Assembly (NCBI GenBank): GCA_025266875.1
Contig: JALLLT010000015.1
Location: 248,001-312,000 of the forward strand
Direction of reading: 5' to 3'
Length of the DNA stretch: 64,000 nucleotides
Source of the DNA: Fennellomyces sp. T-0311
Taxonomy: Eukaryota > Mucoromycota > Mucoromycetes > Mucorales > Lichtheimiaceae
Part shown: piece by piece, positions 35,912 through 50,721 of the stretch
Layout of the letters: each line of letters opens with the position of its first letter
Numbering within the stretch: the first letter of the stretch is position 1
Program-made: the position numbers and the translations under genes
The notes under the pieces: generated by a model
Seen by the model: only the letters and a program-made list of their open reading frames with translations
Databases searched by the model: none
Told to the model about the DNA's origin: nothing

Positions 35912-37491
35912 CTATCGTAATTCGACAGTAAACTCCTTCTCTACAGCTCCGCGTACACGCTCCTGAATTTCATTGATTTCTTCATTCGTTACGTTTCTAT
36001 AGAACCTGGTATTAGCCATTTTGCTTCAGGGGTTTTTTTTCCTTCTTTTTGACACTTACCTATCCATGGATCGATAGATCATACGGTAGCATAGACTGCG
36101 CTTTTCGGTTTTGGGGTGGGTAAAGTCATCAATCTGCAGAGCAATAAAGTTAACCCGTCATACGTTTGCATGTGGACGCACATATAAAGCCTTACCAATT
36201 TGACGCTTTCCACAATGTCACCTGCGACATCACGGACCAGTTCGCAAAAGTTGTTCTCTTCCCATTCGGTGCTAGGCAACCAGAAGGAGATATCCTTGAT
36301 GCAGGGGGGGTATTTCGAGAAAGGTTGGAACTTTTTGATTTGGCCAGGCGTGAACTGTTGGATGAATCGTTCATCTTGCGACCAGAACAAACGAATGTCT
36401 GGAATACCAAACAGTACCATTGCCAAACGCTCCAGTCCCAAACCAAATGCATGGCCAATCTTATCATGAAGACCTTTTTTTTCACTCTATTAATTATTTT
36501 TTTCGTTCCCTTTTCACATTGGATCCTTACCAGCTTGGTTCATCAGCTCTTGCTTCACGACACCGCAGCCCAATACTTCGAGCCATTCACCCTTGTACTT
36601 GATTTCGACCTCCCAACTTGGGCTTGTGAACGGGAAATAGGCGTCGATCCAGCGCACCTCGAGATCCGGCTCATCTGCAAACAACTTGCGTAACATGGAA
36701 TTGATGCAGTACTTCAAATGAGCAGCGATGGGCTCGAGTGTTTGAGGCGTATGGCAGTCTTGCATGGGGTTATCAGGTTTGACAATCGTATCATCTGCCA
36801 CCCTGACACCTTGAGCCTCCTTGAGACGTTCGAGCTTCATATCAGCATTGACTTGCTCGGCCGTCTTGATATCATCGCGATCAAAGTAAACAACACCTTC
36901 CATTTGATGAAAGACGGGATAATGCGACGCGTCGATTTCGTCACGTCGAAACACATCGCCGCTGATCAAAAACTTGTTGTAGCCTGAACGCATACCTTGC
37001 AACTGATGCGCAGAAGTATGCGCTCGCAACATGGTCGTCTCGTTAAGGTAATAGTTGTCGGATTTGTTGCGAGCAACGTGGTCCGCAGCCACAAGCAAGT
37101 CGTCAAAGTTTTGTTTCGTCGTAACCACGGGACTAAACTCACTGAACGGCTTAAAGTCGTGAAAGTGAGACTCGATAAGTTGACGAATGATGGAAATGGG
37201 ATGTTGAGGGTGCAAATGAAGCTTTCGATTCACTCGTGATAATGTAGTGGGTGAGACATTGGTCCATGCGTCTTTTTTGTAAGTTTGACCATCGATTTGA
37301 ATTGAATCTTCTGTCACTGCAAAGTCTATTTTTTTTTTTCCTAAAAGTTAATTGACAGGTACCAGGGTCAAAGAGGGGTTCGTGGGCGTTTCTTTACTTT
37401 GACCAGTCGTGGAATAGGTTGCCCGTGCACCAAAGCAACGTAATGGTGAGCCCCGAACAATTCGGGTGGCAACGAATCGAGTAACGAGCAT
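35912..37491 (-). CDS. MSF1: Mitochondrial phenylalanyl-tRNA synthetase
   Basis: Charges mitochondrial tRNA-Phe. Five exons, 37491-37398, 37316-36531, 36473-36196, 36133-36060 and 36005-35912, give 441 aa. The basic N-terminus ([20 protein letters not shown]) fits a mitochondrial presequence. The class II core includes [59 protein letters not shown] and motif 3 [15 protein letters not shown]. The C-terminal FDX-ACB anticodon-binding domain starts [19 protein letters not shown] and runs to the end. The single-chain layout is that of mitochondrial PheRS rather than the cytosolic two-subunit enzyme. The stop is 146 bp from the downstream transporter start, same strand. Confidence 0.94.
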
Positions 37492-38197
37492 TGTTATAGC
37501 TACAAGAAAATATGTCAACAATGGACGCTTTAAATGTAAGTCGTGCGGGGATGGTTTTTTTTTTTATTATTCCGTTGGATCCCGGCTACACTCCGGTGCA
37601 TTGGGCAGTAACGTGCAACTTGAGACCCTTTCAATGAAACATGCCTTGACTACCGTAGCATTGGTAATTAAGGAGCCAAGTCGTTTATACCCGAGGAAGA
37701 CGTATCCTAGCAACAGCTCAATCCCTGGCAAAGTGCCTTTCGGACAATTCAAATCGACTGGAACAGAAATTATGACTCACTCAGCATGGCTGCAGAGTTC
37801 TCCAAATAAATCCCACATGCATGGCCATGGTAGTGATCCAGTAGGTATAAGCACGCAATGATACGCATTTATCCCAATATGCTTCAGTACGCACGTAAAA
37901 CCTTATTGGATAATAGATATCCACCCTTTGAAGTTTGCGTCCTATGCAATGTAATCTCATCCTGGCACTTTCCATCACCCTCAGGCTCACTACAATGGCG
38001 TGTAAAAGCGTCAGAAAAAGATGTAAATGTTAATTCGTATACAAATCGAAAGGTCTATCTGGGTCTTCATGAATACATGTTTATGATGGATGGGACGCGG
38101 TATTAAATGCACTGATAAAACAAGAGTTGTATTGCCTACCCAAACATTTTATAAAGGGTTCCTGTATCCTTAATCGCAAACTACTGTACAAACTAAA
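37492..38197. other. Intergenic, 0.7 kb, no supported gene
   Basis: Spacer between the MSF1 promoter side and the 3' end of the aldolase gene. The open frames start without ATG or are short. A minus-strand stretch at 37567-37752 (PKGTLPGIELLLGYVFLGYK) is coding-like but has no ATG and no partner exon. Confidence 0.55.
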
Positions 38198-38972
38198 CTA
38201 AGCGCTGCTTCTCTTCTTGAATTCCTCGAGGATTTTATCGGTGGAAGACGAGCCACATCGGGTAGCGCCCTTTTGCAGGAACGTAAGCACTTGATCCAGG
38301 GTCTTGATACCACCGGATGCCTTGACCTCGATATGATCCGAGACACTTGCGCGCATCAGCTCAATATCGTCATACGTGGCACCGGAAGAAGCGAAACCGG
38401 TGGAAGTCTACGTATATATATAGATATAGGTTAGTTTTGCACGACAGTTCTTTGCATTATACCCGCTATAATACCTTGACAAACTCAGCACCAGCAGCCT
38501 CAGCGATCTTGCAAGCTTGAACGATCTCGTCCTTGGTCAAGTAGGCGTTTTCAAAGATGATTTTAAAGATAACCTCCGGCTGCTTGGCCTTGCAGGTTTT
38601 GATGATGGCCTCGAGTTCCTTTTGGCACTCTTCGTACTTGCCCGATTTGAGGTGACCGATATTGATCACCACATCCAACTCGATGGCACCGTCCTCCACT
38701 GTTTGGAGCGCCTCGGCCACCTTGGCCGTGGTCGGCGCGTTGCCGTGAGGGAATGAAATCACTGTACCCACAAGGACACTCGAACCTTTCAAAAGCTCGA
38801 CGGCTTGTTTGACATCGCAAGGCTTGACACACACTGACTTGGCGTCGTATTCCAGTGCAAGCTTGCAGCCTTCTTCCACGTCCTTGGTCGTTTGTTCAGG
38901 CTTCAGAATAGCATGGTCAAAGACCTTGGCTAATTGACTATATGTCAGGGTTGCAACGTCAATCTTGGTCAT
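38198..38972 (-). CDS. deoC: Deoxyribose-phosphate aldolase
   Basis: Cleaves 2-deoxyribose-5-phosphate to glyceraldehyde-3-phosphate and acetaldehyde in deoxynucleoside catabolism. Exons 38972-38475 and 38407-38198 give 235 aa, a normal DeoC length. The TIM-barrel motifs are all present: FDHAILKPEQT, VGTVISFPHGNAP, GAIELDVVINIGHLKSG (Asp100), EFVKTSTGF spanning the splice (Schiff-base Lys166 is the last codon of exon 1) and HIEVKASGGIKT (Lys195). The ORF of exon 1 alone lacks the essential C-terminal third. TATATAAGG at 39042-39050 lies 70 bp before the ATG. Confidence 0.95.
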
Positions 38973-39041
38973 TGAGCGCGGGAAAAATAGAAAGAGAGAA
39001 GAGAGGAAAGGGCTCGCGGGAACGTTTGCGGGAACGTTGCC

Positions 39042-39050
39042 AACCTTATA
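39042..39050 (-). promoter_or_regulatory. TATA box of the deoxyribose-phosphate aldolase gene
   Basis: TATATAAGG on the minus strand, 70 bp before the ATG at 38972. Confidence 0.6.
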
Positions 39051-39502
39051 TAGTAATTCATCCCAAAACGGGTTTGCTTTCCCAGTGTTGGCCTCGAATC
39101 TTCTTGAGTTGTCAACGCACCATAGCGCCAGTCAACCCTTGTAGAATCGTTTATGGTGTCATCCATTCCCTAAATAATGAGCTTACGTACACTAGCAGCT
39201 ACGTTCTAAAGTGCAGTTCTTTGAGATTGTCTCGCAATATATAAAAGCTCGACAAATAAGCGCTCTTTTCCTTTGGGTGAAAGTGTAAAGTGCACATGAA
39301 CAAACGTATATAAGCTGCTGTCATGCATGTTCGACTATCATCCAGTGTACCCGAGCCGGGATGCTTATGAGTGAGTGGAAAGCAGACACTTCAGCGCGCA
39401 GCGCCATACATGCAGGAGTTTCTTCAATGGTATAGTAGGTTACCCACACAAGTAGTCTTTCCAAAATATAACGGCGACGCATATCTTCGACGATACTGTA
39501 CA

Positions 39503-39763
39503 TCACCATGCGTGCGACTGAGGAGCAAAATACACTGTCAATACAATGAAAGGTTTGCAGGAAGGAGTAGGGCACTGCATCCTTTGAAAGTTTGAAGTTT
39601 GTTTATGCAAAGCACCATAAATCACAACCGAGGTCTCTTCTCCCTTCACGCTTTCGTGAACTGTAATCAGTGAGGTAATGGAATTGTTGACGTGTAAGCT
39701 AACAAACCAATACTCATGTCGTTCTGTATCTTGGCTAGATAGCCTCATATGGAGCTCTGACAT
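39503..39763 (-). other. Unrecognised small open reading frame
   Basis: An ATG frame of 86 aa starting MSELHMRLSSQDTERHEYWF. Composition is plausible for a protein in the first 60 residues, but no domain is recognised. The ATG directly follows TTGTTAG, which could be a splice acceptor, so this might be an inner exon of something larger or chance. Low confidence. Confidence 0.2.
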
Positions 39764-41918
39764 CTAACAAGATAACGTCACCTAAATGGAGACGATATAA
39801 GAATACTATATTACGTATTCAGAACATGTCTACAAAAAAGAAGTCATCAATCTTGACGAACAAATCACCAACATTTAAGCATTTAGCATACGTATTCATG
39901 GCACTCCAAAGCGCTTCTCATTTACGTATGCCCCCAACCATAATCAAAGAATCTCATACTCAATTTTTTTCATCAGAAGAGTCGACGGGAATCAACCGAC
40001 ACCGCGACGAGAATAATTACTACCAAAGCCATCCCACCGTTTATTATCGAAAATGGTGTTTTATCTCCTCGTGTGAACCATGAAAGCAGGACATTGGGAC
40101 TTTGTATTTATTGAACGATTTTAGTGAGTACAGTATCTACAATAAACAAGCGGGCAAATCGGTTTTTCCAGGCGCATATTGAAGTGTCGACTTTTCATTG
40201 TAACCAATGAGGACAACCATAAATTAGGACGCTCGTATTATCAACTTACCATGAGCTATGAAATTGATTCATGCAAGCAGTTGAAGCCAGGAGTCCGGTG
40301 GATATCTAACCAAGTAATTCATATGGATGGATTTGAGAATTTTACTTGACTTTGCAGCGGTAAGATCTGTTGGAGCCATCGGATACCAACATGGAAGACA
40401 CCAAAATCACCCTTTAGGGTTGAAATGATATTGTGTGCTTCATCTTGAGTAGTGGGGTAAGCTTCAAAGTGATGAATCTAAGTCTTGTCCTACTGATCCC
40501 TTCTGCAACTAACAAGGATGCTTCTGTTCGGGCGGTTCAGCAGTGCTCAGGCTTCAAAAAGTGACAAGTGTCCATGAAACTGCACGGGCATCTCAAAGAA
40601 CTGTAGCTACTGGGTCGGCACTGGACAAAGAAATGTCAACGCGTGAGAATCGGACCTTTGTACTTGCGCCACGTTCATGCATTAACGATGGAACACAGAC
40701 CATTGAATACGTATATGCACTAGATGTTTTCGGCTAGAGTGTGTCCTTCTTTATTACAACACCTTTCATCTTCGTACAACTAAAATAAAGAGCCACTGGC
40801 TTTTTCTTCCCTGCTCTACGGTCTGTAAGCCACCCCCCAATCACTCCTTATGAGCATGTCAAGTTGCGCATTTCCAGAACTATCTGTAGTAAATTCTCAG
40901 CGACACACATATGAATAGCATAATTTAGCTCATTCGGTCAAAAAGATCGGCTACTTTTTTGAAAATGGAAAAGAAAACTTTGGAAAGCACGCCTAACGCC
41001 TTTTAAAAGTTTGGTAATCCTCCGAGATCTGATGATTTTTTGTCATAATCTTGACACCACTGATCTGCACGCTACCGGTGGCCTAATTTCCAATGAATAA
41101 CTAAGTATTGCGACATCAATAGACAAATATCGTATCACAGAGCCTGCTTTAATGATTTTCGTACAACCATAAAGTTGTCAACCTCTGACAGTGGAAGCGC
41201 TCGTCTTTACACGCGTGATCAATCGGGCGACGATCCATCCTTAAATAGATAAATGACTCCACCAGTTACATTTGTTTGTTAAACAAATACAGTAAGTTGG
41301 GAAGTGTTTATTTTATCCCAGTAGATCCTTGAAAGGAAATCGGGCATCCATATCGAAAGCTATAAAAGTGCATGTTCCGTTGGTGCATGATTTCTCATCG
41401 TTCTATACTCCCCCGATTAACCGCCTCAAGTAAACACGTTCCACGCGGAGCTTACTGTTAAAGAGCCCATATCTTCCTGGGAACCATCAAATGCTATTTG
41501 CTCAGCACGATAGCGATTTTGCTTGCGGTGCGATTTCTTACGGTGCGTTACGTACATACATAGTAGCTTAATTAATTCAAATTTAAATATAGCTTTTAAA
41601 AAATCATTTCAAAATTACTATCCAAAGAGCTCACTCGATAAAATATATAGTAGGAAAAAAAAAGAAGATAGCAATAAAAAATCATATGCTATAATTATAG
41701 AAAAGCAACCACAAAGAAGGACTGAAAAAAGGTCGTTTACGCCTTATTTGATGATGTGTTTCAGGCCTTTGCTCCGCCTAGCGTTTAGGCAAAAAGGATT
41801 ACCAAAAAAAGAAACAAAAGCTCCGCAAGAAAAAAGGCGTAGACACCTTTTTGCTCGTGATGGGACCATCTCGCTTTTTCGCCTAAAGTTCCCTTCATTA
41901 TACCCCAGCATAACCACC

Positions 41919-43987
41919 ATGGAAAAACGCCCAGATTCCAGTTCCAAACCAGAAGACAATAGGGATGATATCTCCCTTCACTTTAACGAAAGTGATCCTC
42001 AACCTTTGGATGATGGAGACAAGGTCCGACGGTAAGCCCAATCCAAACCCACATTTTTTTCTTTATTATCGTTCTATAACGCGACACATCAGTAAAGTAG
42101 ATCTCAATGTTATGCCTGTTCTTCTTCTCGCCGAATTAATGGGACGTTATGGACAGTAAGTTTTTTTTTGTTCTAATCTTTTCGGTTGGAAAACTCATAA
42201 ATTCAATGTGTAACTGTGTTTATAAAATAGCTTGGTCGCATCCAATGCTAAATTGGGTGGTTTGTTGGAAGATCTCGCCATGTCAGAGTCCCAATACCGG
42301 TGGTGTTTATCGGCATACTATTTTGCCTTTTTCTTCCTTAATATTCCCGTTACCATTCTTTTCCGGAGATGGCGACCGTCGATCTTTCTGACAATTCTTA
42401 TATTGTAAGACAATGCGCCGAAAAATTCTTGTGTTACATTTATTAATGACAGCCAAAAAAAAAAGCTCCTGGGGCGCAGTTGGCATGGTTACCGCTGCTT
42501 GTACCAATTTCCCGGGATTTTTAGTATGTCGTATCTTCTACGGTACAGCTGAAGCTGGTAGGTTTTTTTTTAGTTCAATCATCATGGAAGAAGAAGCATT
42601 AAATCGTTGATACAAAATTCAAAGTTTATAGCCCAGTTCAAAAGTAAATATTATATATACGTCGTGATTAAGATGAAGATTATTGACCTTCGTATTGAAC
42701 AGGTACTATATCTCGCTTTGGTACAAACGGCGTGAACTTGCACAGCGTGTTGGATTCACCTCTGTAGTCACTACTGTAGGCGGAGCAACTGTCGGCCTAA
42801 TAGCCTATGGTGTCAGCCAGATATCCAAGGACAAGCTGAACACGTGGCAATGGTATGGAGGTTTCCAAAAATGACTATGCCTTCTAAACCAAGATCCCTT
42901 AGGATGTGTGTGATATTTGGATCTCCATCCATTTTACTTGCTATTTTCGCCTTTTTTCAAATTCCTGATAAGCCAGAAACCGCAAAGTTTCTCAATGAAA
43001 AGGAGCGATATATAGAGATTGAGCGATTACGGATTGGTAAGTTTCCGCTGTGATTATAGATAACTTTTTATAAACTGTTGCCACCTATTATTTTAGATCA
43101 AGGTGCCGCTAATGATCATTCCTGGTCATGGGATCAAGTGAGATCAGTATTAACAGATTGGAAAGCATATTATTTCGCTGTTCTGTATTGTCTCACTGGT
43201 ATTGCTGGATCTGGCGTCAAACTCGCTCTGCCATCCATCATTGATGGTATGGGATCATGGGAACCGGATGTGTCTCAAGCTTTGACTACACCGCCTTACA
43301 TTGTTGCAAGTTTTGCCATTCTCTTATCGGCATATTACTCAGGTTGGTTTCACCACACAAGTGTAAAAAGAAAAGAGTTTGTCTTACACTTTAAATTAGA
43401 CAAGCTGTTTGAACGTGCATACTTTTTGCTGGCAGCCAATGTCGTGGCAGTCATTGGATTCTTTATGGTCATGTTTATACCAGATCAACATGTTTGGCCA
43501 CGATACATCGGTGTATGCATCCTTGTGGCAGCTACAGTACGTACACGTGCAAAATGATTTAGTGCAACACACTCATCCAAAACTTGCAGCGTGTCGATAG
43601 CCCAATTCGATCGGCATGGTACACCAGCAATTTGTAAGTATACTCTAACGGTTGCTTTTTTTTTTTACTCAACCACAAATACTTTTTAGCTCTGGATTAA
43701 CTCGACGTGCTGTCGCTTCGGGCGTAATCTATTCTATCCATGCTATCGGTAATTCCGTAGGTGGTCAAGTTTACTTTGATGCTCCAAAGTATCTGAAGGG
43801 TCACACCATCGCTCTGTGTACCGTTTTCTTGCAATCCGTCATGATCATCGTATTGCGTATTATTTTCAAGCGTATTAACGCCAAGAGAGATGCCATGACT
43901 CCCGAGGAAAAAGAACGCGAACTAACAAAGTTTAAGCATCCCGGACTTATTGGAGACCGACATCCGGATTTTCGTTACGCATTATAA
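41919..43987 (+). CDS. MFS permease, anion:cation symporter (Dal5/Tna1-like) family
   Basis: Eleven exons, 41919-42031, 42093-42155, 42231-42404, 42466-42557, 42625-42643, 42703-42852, 42903-43036, 43097-43342, 43400-43536, 43590-43633 and 43690-43987, give 489 aa with 12 predicted helices. Family features are KVDLNVMPVLLLAELM at the first helix, SQYRWCLSAYYFAFFFLNIP, GTAEAVYSPVQKYYISLWYK before helix 5, IPDKPETAKFLNEKER in the central loop and a basic C-terminus. Exon 5 is a 19-nt microexon; only the AAAG acceptor at 42621-42624 and the GTAAAT donor at 42644 keep the frame through the EA-x3-P-x3-YYISLWY motif. Members move allantoate, nicotinate, pantothenate and similar organic anions; substrate here unknown. 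Exon 5 is the least certain piece. Confidence 0.82.
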
Positions 43988-44290
43988 AGCACTGCGCGCA
44001 CCCTCATTGTATTTATATCATTATTCCCATGTAGAATTTATATTACCACTCACCACCTCGACATCCGTTTATTAGTTGCTGTCAATAATTTTTACCAAAA
44101 TAATAATATATCAGTTCAAGCTTTATAAAATAAATCAGCAATGTAACCACAGAAGCTCTGTCATCGCAGGATGACAGCTAAATGGTATTGATCTGTTTAT
44201 TGATTGATTGTCCGACTTTAAGATGCACATCACAGTCCTTCAGAAAATGACTTTGTATTCCACTTCTTCCTCGTATACTAGAAAAAAAAG
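43988..44290. other. Intergenic, 303 bp
   Basis: 3' region of the MFS gene (AATAATA and AAATAAAT A-rich signals) and short promoter of the SET gene. I see nothing else. Confidence 0.6.
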
Positions 44291-44746
44291 ATGGAAAATG
44301 ACAAAGACGTGGTTACCATGTCGCAATATAGATTAAAGCTTGAATTAAGAGATCATCCCTTACGCGGGCGAGGAGTGTTTCCGAAGCAACGAATCCCACG
44401 CAACACGACTGTTGAAATATCGCCAGTGTTGTTGTTTTCGCCTGAAGAATATAAGGAACATGGAAAATACACGGTACTCGACCATTATACATACATTTGG
44501 CAAGGACGACAATTCGCACTTGCACTCGGTTTGGGATCCATGTTCAATCACGCCAATGATCCCAATGTCGGTTACTACAAAGATTTCGAAAACAAGATTA
44601 TTCGCTACGTGACCATACGTGACATTGAGCCTGATGAGGAACTATGTATATCGTACGGTTCGAACCTTTGGTTTGAGAATACTGAACAACAATCTGATTC
44701 GGAACCAGAGTTAGACGAATGGGGACAATCTGGTTTTGACCTTTGA
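44291..44746 (+). CDS. set7: SET-domain methyltransferase, Set7-like
   Basis: Single-exon protein of 151 aa that is almost entirely a SET domain. Key segments are RGRGVFPKQRIPRNTTVEIS (SAM site), SPVLLFSPEEYKEHGKYTVL, QFALALGLGSMFNHANDPNV (the family's FNH catalytic-core motif) and RDIEPDEELCISYGSNLWFE. Length and these segments closely parallel fission-yeast Set7, a stand-alone SET protein reported to methylate histone H3 Lys37; I rely on memory of that protein. The acidic C-terminal tail (QQSDSEPELDEWGQ) lies beyond the SET core and there is no cysteine-rich post-SET. The substrate in this organism is inferred. Confidence 0.82.
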   Translation: MENDKDVVTMSQYRLKLELRDHPLRGRGVFPKQRIPRNTTVEISPVLLFSPEEYKEHGKYTVLDHYTYIWQGRQFALALGLGSMFNHANDPNVGYYKDFENKIIRYVTIRDIEPDEELCISYGSNLWFENTEQQSDSEPELDEWGQSGFDL

Positions 44747-45550
44747 AACTTTTTTTTTATTATTTTGGTTACAAAGTTGTACATATCCCCCCTCTCTTTT
44801 TATAAGGCAGTACCTTGCCTTCAGAAATAAAAAAAATAGCTCGACAGTATGCAGTCTGCCTCTGGAATGTGCAATAGCTTTCGTAAGGTTGCAACTGCTG
44901 GCAACTCATACGCTTAATGCGTATTGTTGCGCTGCATCGCTTTAGTCTTGCGCTCGCTTAAAAAATGGTCAGAGGTTGCTTTGATGGAATGGATGCTTAT
45001 TGCTTTGCAATTGGCGAAAGCAGAAAAGTGGGCACGTTCGAAAGCTTGTATACCTTTAAGAATATAATCGATAACAATACTTCAATGTTCTTGAGCGTGT
45101 CACCCACCGCAGGTATGCTGGACATATTCTTGTCTTGGCCCTGGCAATACTTCAAACATTACTCGTTCAGCATACATTCACCGATACTTGTCCAATATCC
45201 AATACTATCGATATAACTTGACGTTGGAGCTTGTGATAAGTGCTCCGAGAATGAGGTGGTTTGACGAAGTTTCAGCCAAATTTTGCACCGAGGTGATGGT
45301 TGCAGGAAGAAGGAACGATTACCAGTTCTTGATCCGCGTTTTTTTTAGAGAAATACGTAGGAGGTAACTTACTGCTCGAAATTTGAAAAACTGGAGTGGT
45401 ATACATAGGCAGAAAAGTACGCTCTCTCATGATTGGTAAGTGTCACCGCGCTTCGGATGCACTTGGATAAATAGTCATAGAAAACATGTTTAATGAAATG
45501 ACGTAATTATGCTCTTTGCTGGTGATGGTGTGTTTCTCTGTTCACATTGG

Positions 45551-45807
45551 GAGAACCAAGTAATTCAAAATCATAAAGGTTGTGAGAAGGTAGCGTTGTC
45601 CGAGCAATCCTCAAACTTTCGGTGAACTTGATAAATGAGGTAGAGCGCCAATGATCCTCACCATACTCAATGAGTATGACAGTGTTCATACTATGAAAAC
45701 CAAGTAATTCGAAGACAGCATGGTTCAATATGATATACATAGCTTATCCGAACAATCCTCAAAATTTGAACGAACTTGACGAATGAGGTAAGACGCCTTT
45801 AATCCTC
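45551..45807. repeat. Diverged direct duplication, about 110-bp units
   Basis: Unit 1 (45551-45659) and unit 2 (45695-45807) share GAGAACCAAGTAATTC / GAAAACCAAGTAATTC at their left ends and CGAGCAATCCTCAAA / CGAACAATCCTCAAA, GAACTTGA and AATGAGGTA further on, at offsets of 144-148 bp. On the minus strand unit 1 reads EDHWRSTSFIKF and FELLGS, and unit 2 gives related but broken peptides, suggesting a decayed protein repeat. Confidence 0.6.
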
Positions 45808-47078
45808 CTGGCGCCCGATCAGGGACTCCGTGTTTTCGCCTATATTTTGAAACCGTAGCGTATACATTACTGACGCCAACATCTGCGTTGGTTCCCTTTG
45901 GCACTGTGTAGGTTTTAAAGCATGGAAATGAATGAAGTAAATAAATTGTTTTTAGTTTTCAAGCTACTGAGTAAAAATGGATTCGATCGTTAAGAACTTT
46001 CTCGTCGTGTTGAAAGTGGCTTTCTCGGATAAAGATTTTTTTTTAAAAAAAAAGACTACTCTTTTTTATAAGATACTTTGGTGTGATGCTCAATTACATA
46101 AGTGCATATGTAGCAGGTTTTGACAACCAAGAGTTAATGTGTAGCTTACGTTATAATCCGTTCTTGATGATCACCAGCACGGCTTGAGTTTTACTTGATT
46201 CCATTCTGTATAATGTACTTTTCCTAAAGAGCATTACAGGTTTGGAAGACTTTGACAATACCGGATCCCAATGTTTGAGTAAATAGCCGAAAAAGTGACA
46301 TTCGGAAAGAGGGGAATACAAACCCAATTTGGTTAAACTTTAGGACCGACGCATCTGTAGGACGATTATACTTGTCATCAGTGTCGATATTAGAAAATTC
46401 ATAAAACTAAAAATAATGCTTTACCTAGTTAACTCAACTTGGTATAAGATGCATACCAGATCTGCTTCCTCGTCCCACCAAGGATATCATTCTCGTACCA
46501 CAAGATCTAAATCAATAATCGACCAGGGTGGACCCGGCTATTTCTTGTCGCGTATCGAGATCTAGTTACCATCGAAAAAAAAATTGCAGTACAAGCAAGT
46601 TTCAATGGCTTATGATCTTTGGACAAAATACAGCAGAATGTTAACATCCAAGCTGAACCCCGGTTTTTTACACCATACACAATCTATTTTTAAGCAAGCT
46701 GGGGATATTTTCTATATTAGTGGGTATTGATACCGATTGGTACGAATTTGCCACGTGTAGGCAAGTTAAAGGGCATTTAACTGTATGTGGCTGCACCTGT
46801 TCACACCTTGCGGCCCTAAATCGTTCCCCTGGTAACTTTTTCGCATGAACTTTATTTCAATTCCAGAGGATATTGCCCTCTTATTGCTGATATGTTTTAT
46901 AAGCATACTCGATATTTTTTGTACAACATATCAATGAGAGAGTGTAGTATGTAGCCGAGGAACTACCGGTTTCAGCCACACTTTGTAAGAAAAAAAGAAA
47001 CTCATGACGCTTTGCCACTCTGGGGATGTTAAGCCGTTAAATTGCATGCTGGCGCCCCTTACATTATGTTTCACTTTT

Positions 47079-47183
47079 CATCAGTAAAGTAGATCTAACT
47101 CCAAAAAGAGTTGTTGCTAGTGAGGAGTTTTCGATTAATCTTACATACCAATAGCGCTTGTTCTTTCGGTACTCGAATTATTG
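47079..47183 (+). pseudogene. Possible relic of an MFS permease exon
   Basis: An 18-bp block at 47079-47096 (CATCAGTAAAGTAGATCT) is identical to 42087-42104, which spans the intron 1/exon 2 boundary of the MFS gene. After an unrelated stretch of about 57 bp, 47154-47183 reads ALVLSVLELL and aligns with MPVLLLAELM of exon 2. Short and interrupted, so only suggestive. Confidence 0.35.
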
Positions 47184-47325
47184 TCTAGAGATCTGTCGAT
47201 CAGTGGTTTCGGAGGAAGCGAACGTGGTCCGTTTGCTCTTTCGCTATTTGAGACTCAACCCGCCACTTCTTTTTTCTTTCCTTTAACCCCATAACCCACT
47301 TCATGGAGATCGTCTGTCGGCAGCC

Positions 47326-50579
<3,254 letters not shown>

Positions 50580-50721
50580 CCACCACCCCCAAAAAAAAGC
50601 ACCATAGATTTGTCATTTTCCTTTCTTCTTCTGTTTGTAATTATATAGTTTTTATATATCCACACAGCGATCCTTTCCTCTCTTTGTGTTTTACATTGAC
50701 CTTATAAAAGGCTTTACTAAT

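Larger units (their letters stand above)
38973..41918. other. Intergenic, 2.9 kb, no supported gene
   Basis: Contains the aldolase promoter at its left end and the MFS gene leader at its right end. The only ATG-started frame of note is at 39503-39763, listed separately. The rest is AT-rich with no recognised domain, RNA gene or transposon end. Confidence 0.55.
44747..47325. other. Intergenic, 2.6 kb, with a decayed tandem duplication and a gene relic
   Basis: No intact gene. It holds a diverged direct duplication (45551-45807) and, near its right end, a fragment resembling exon 2 of the MFS gene (47079-47183). The final 150 bp are the promoter and leader of the calcium ATPase. Confidence 0.55.
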
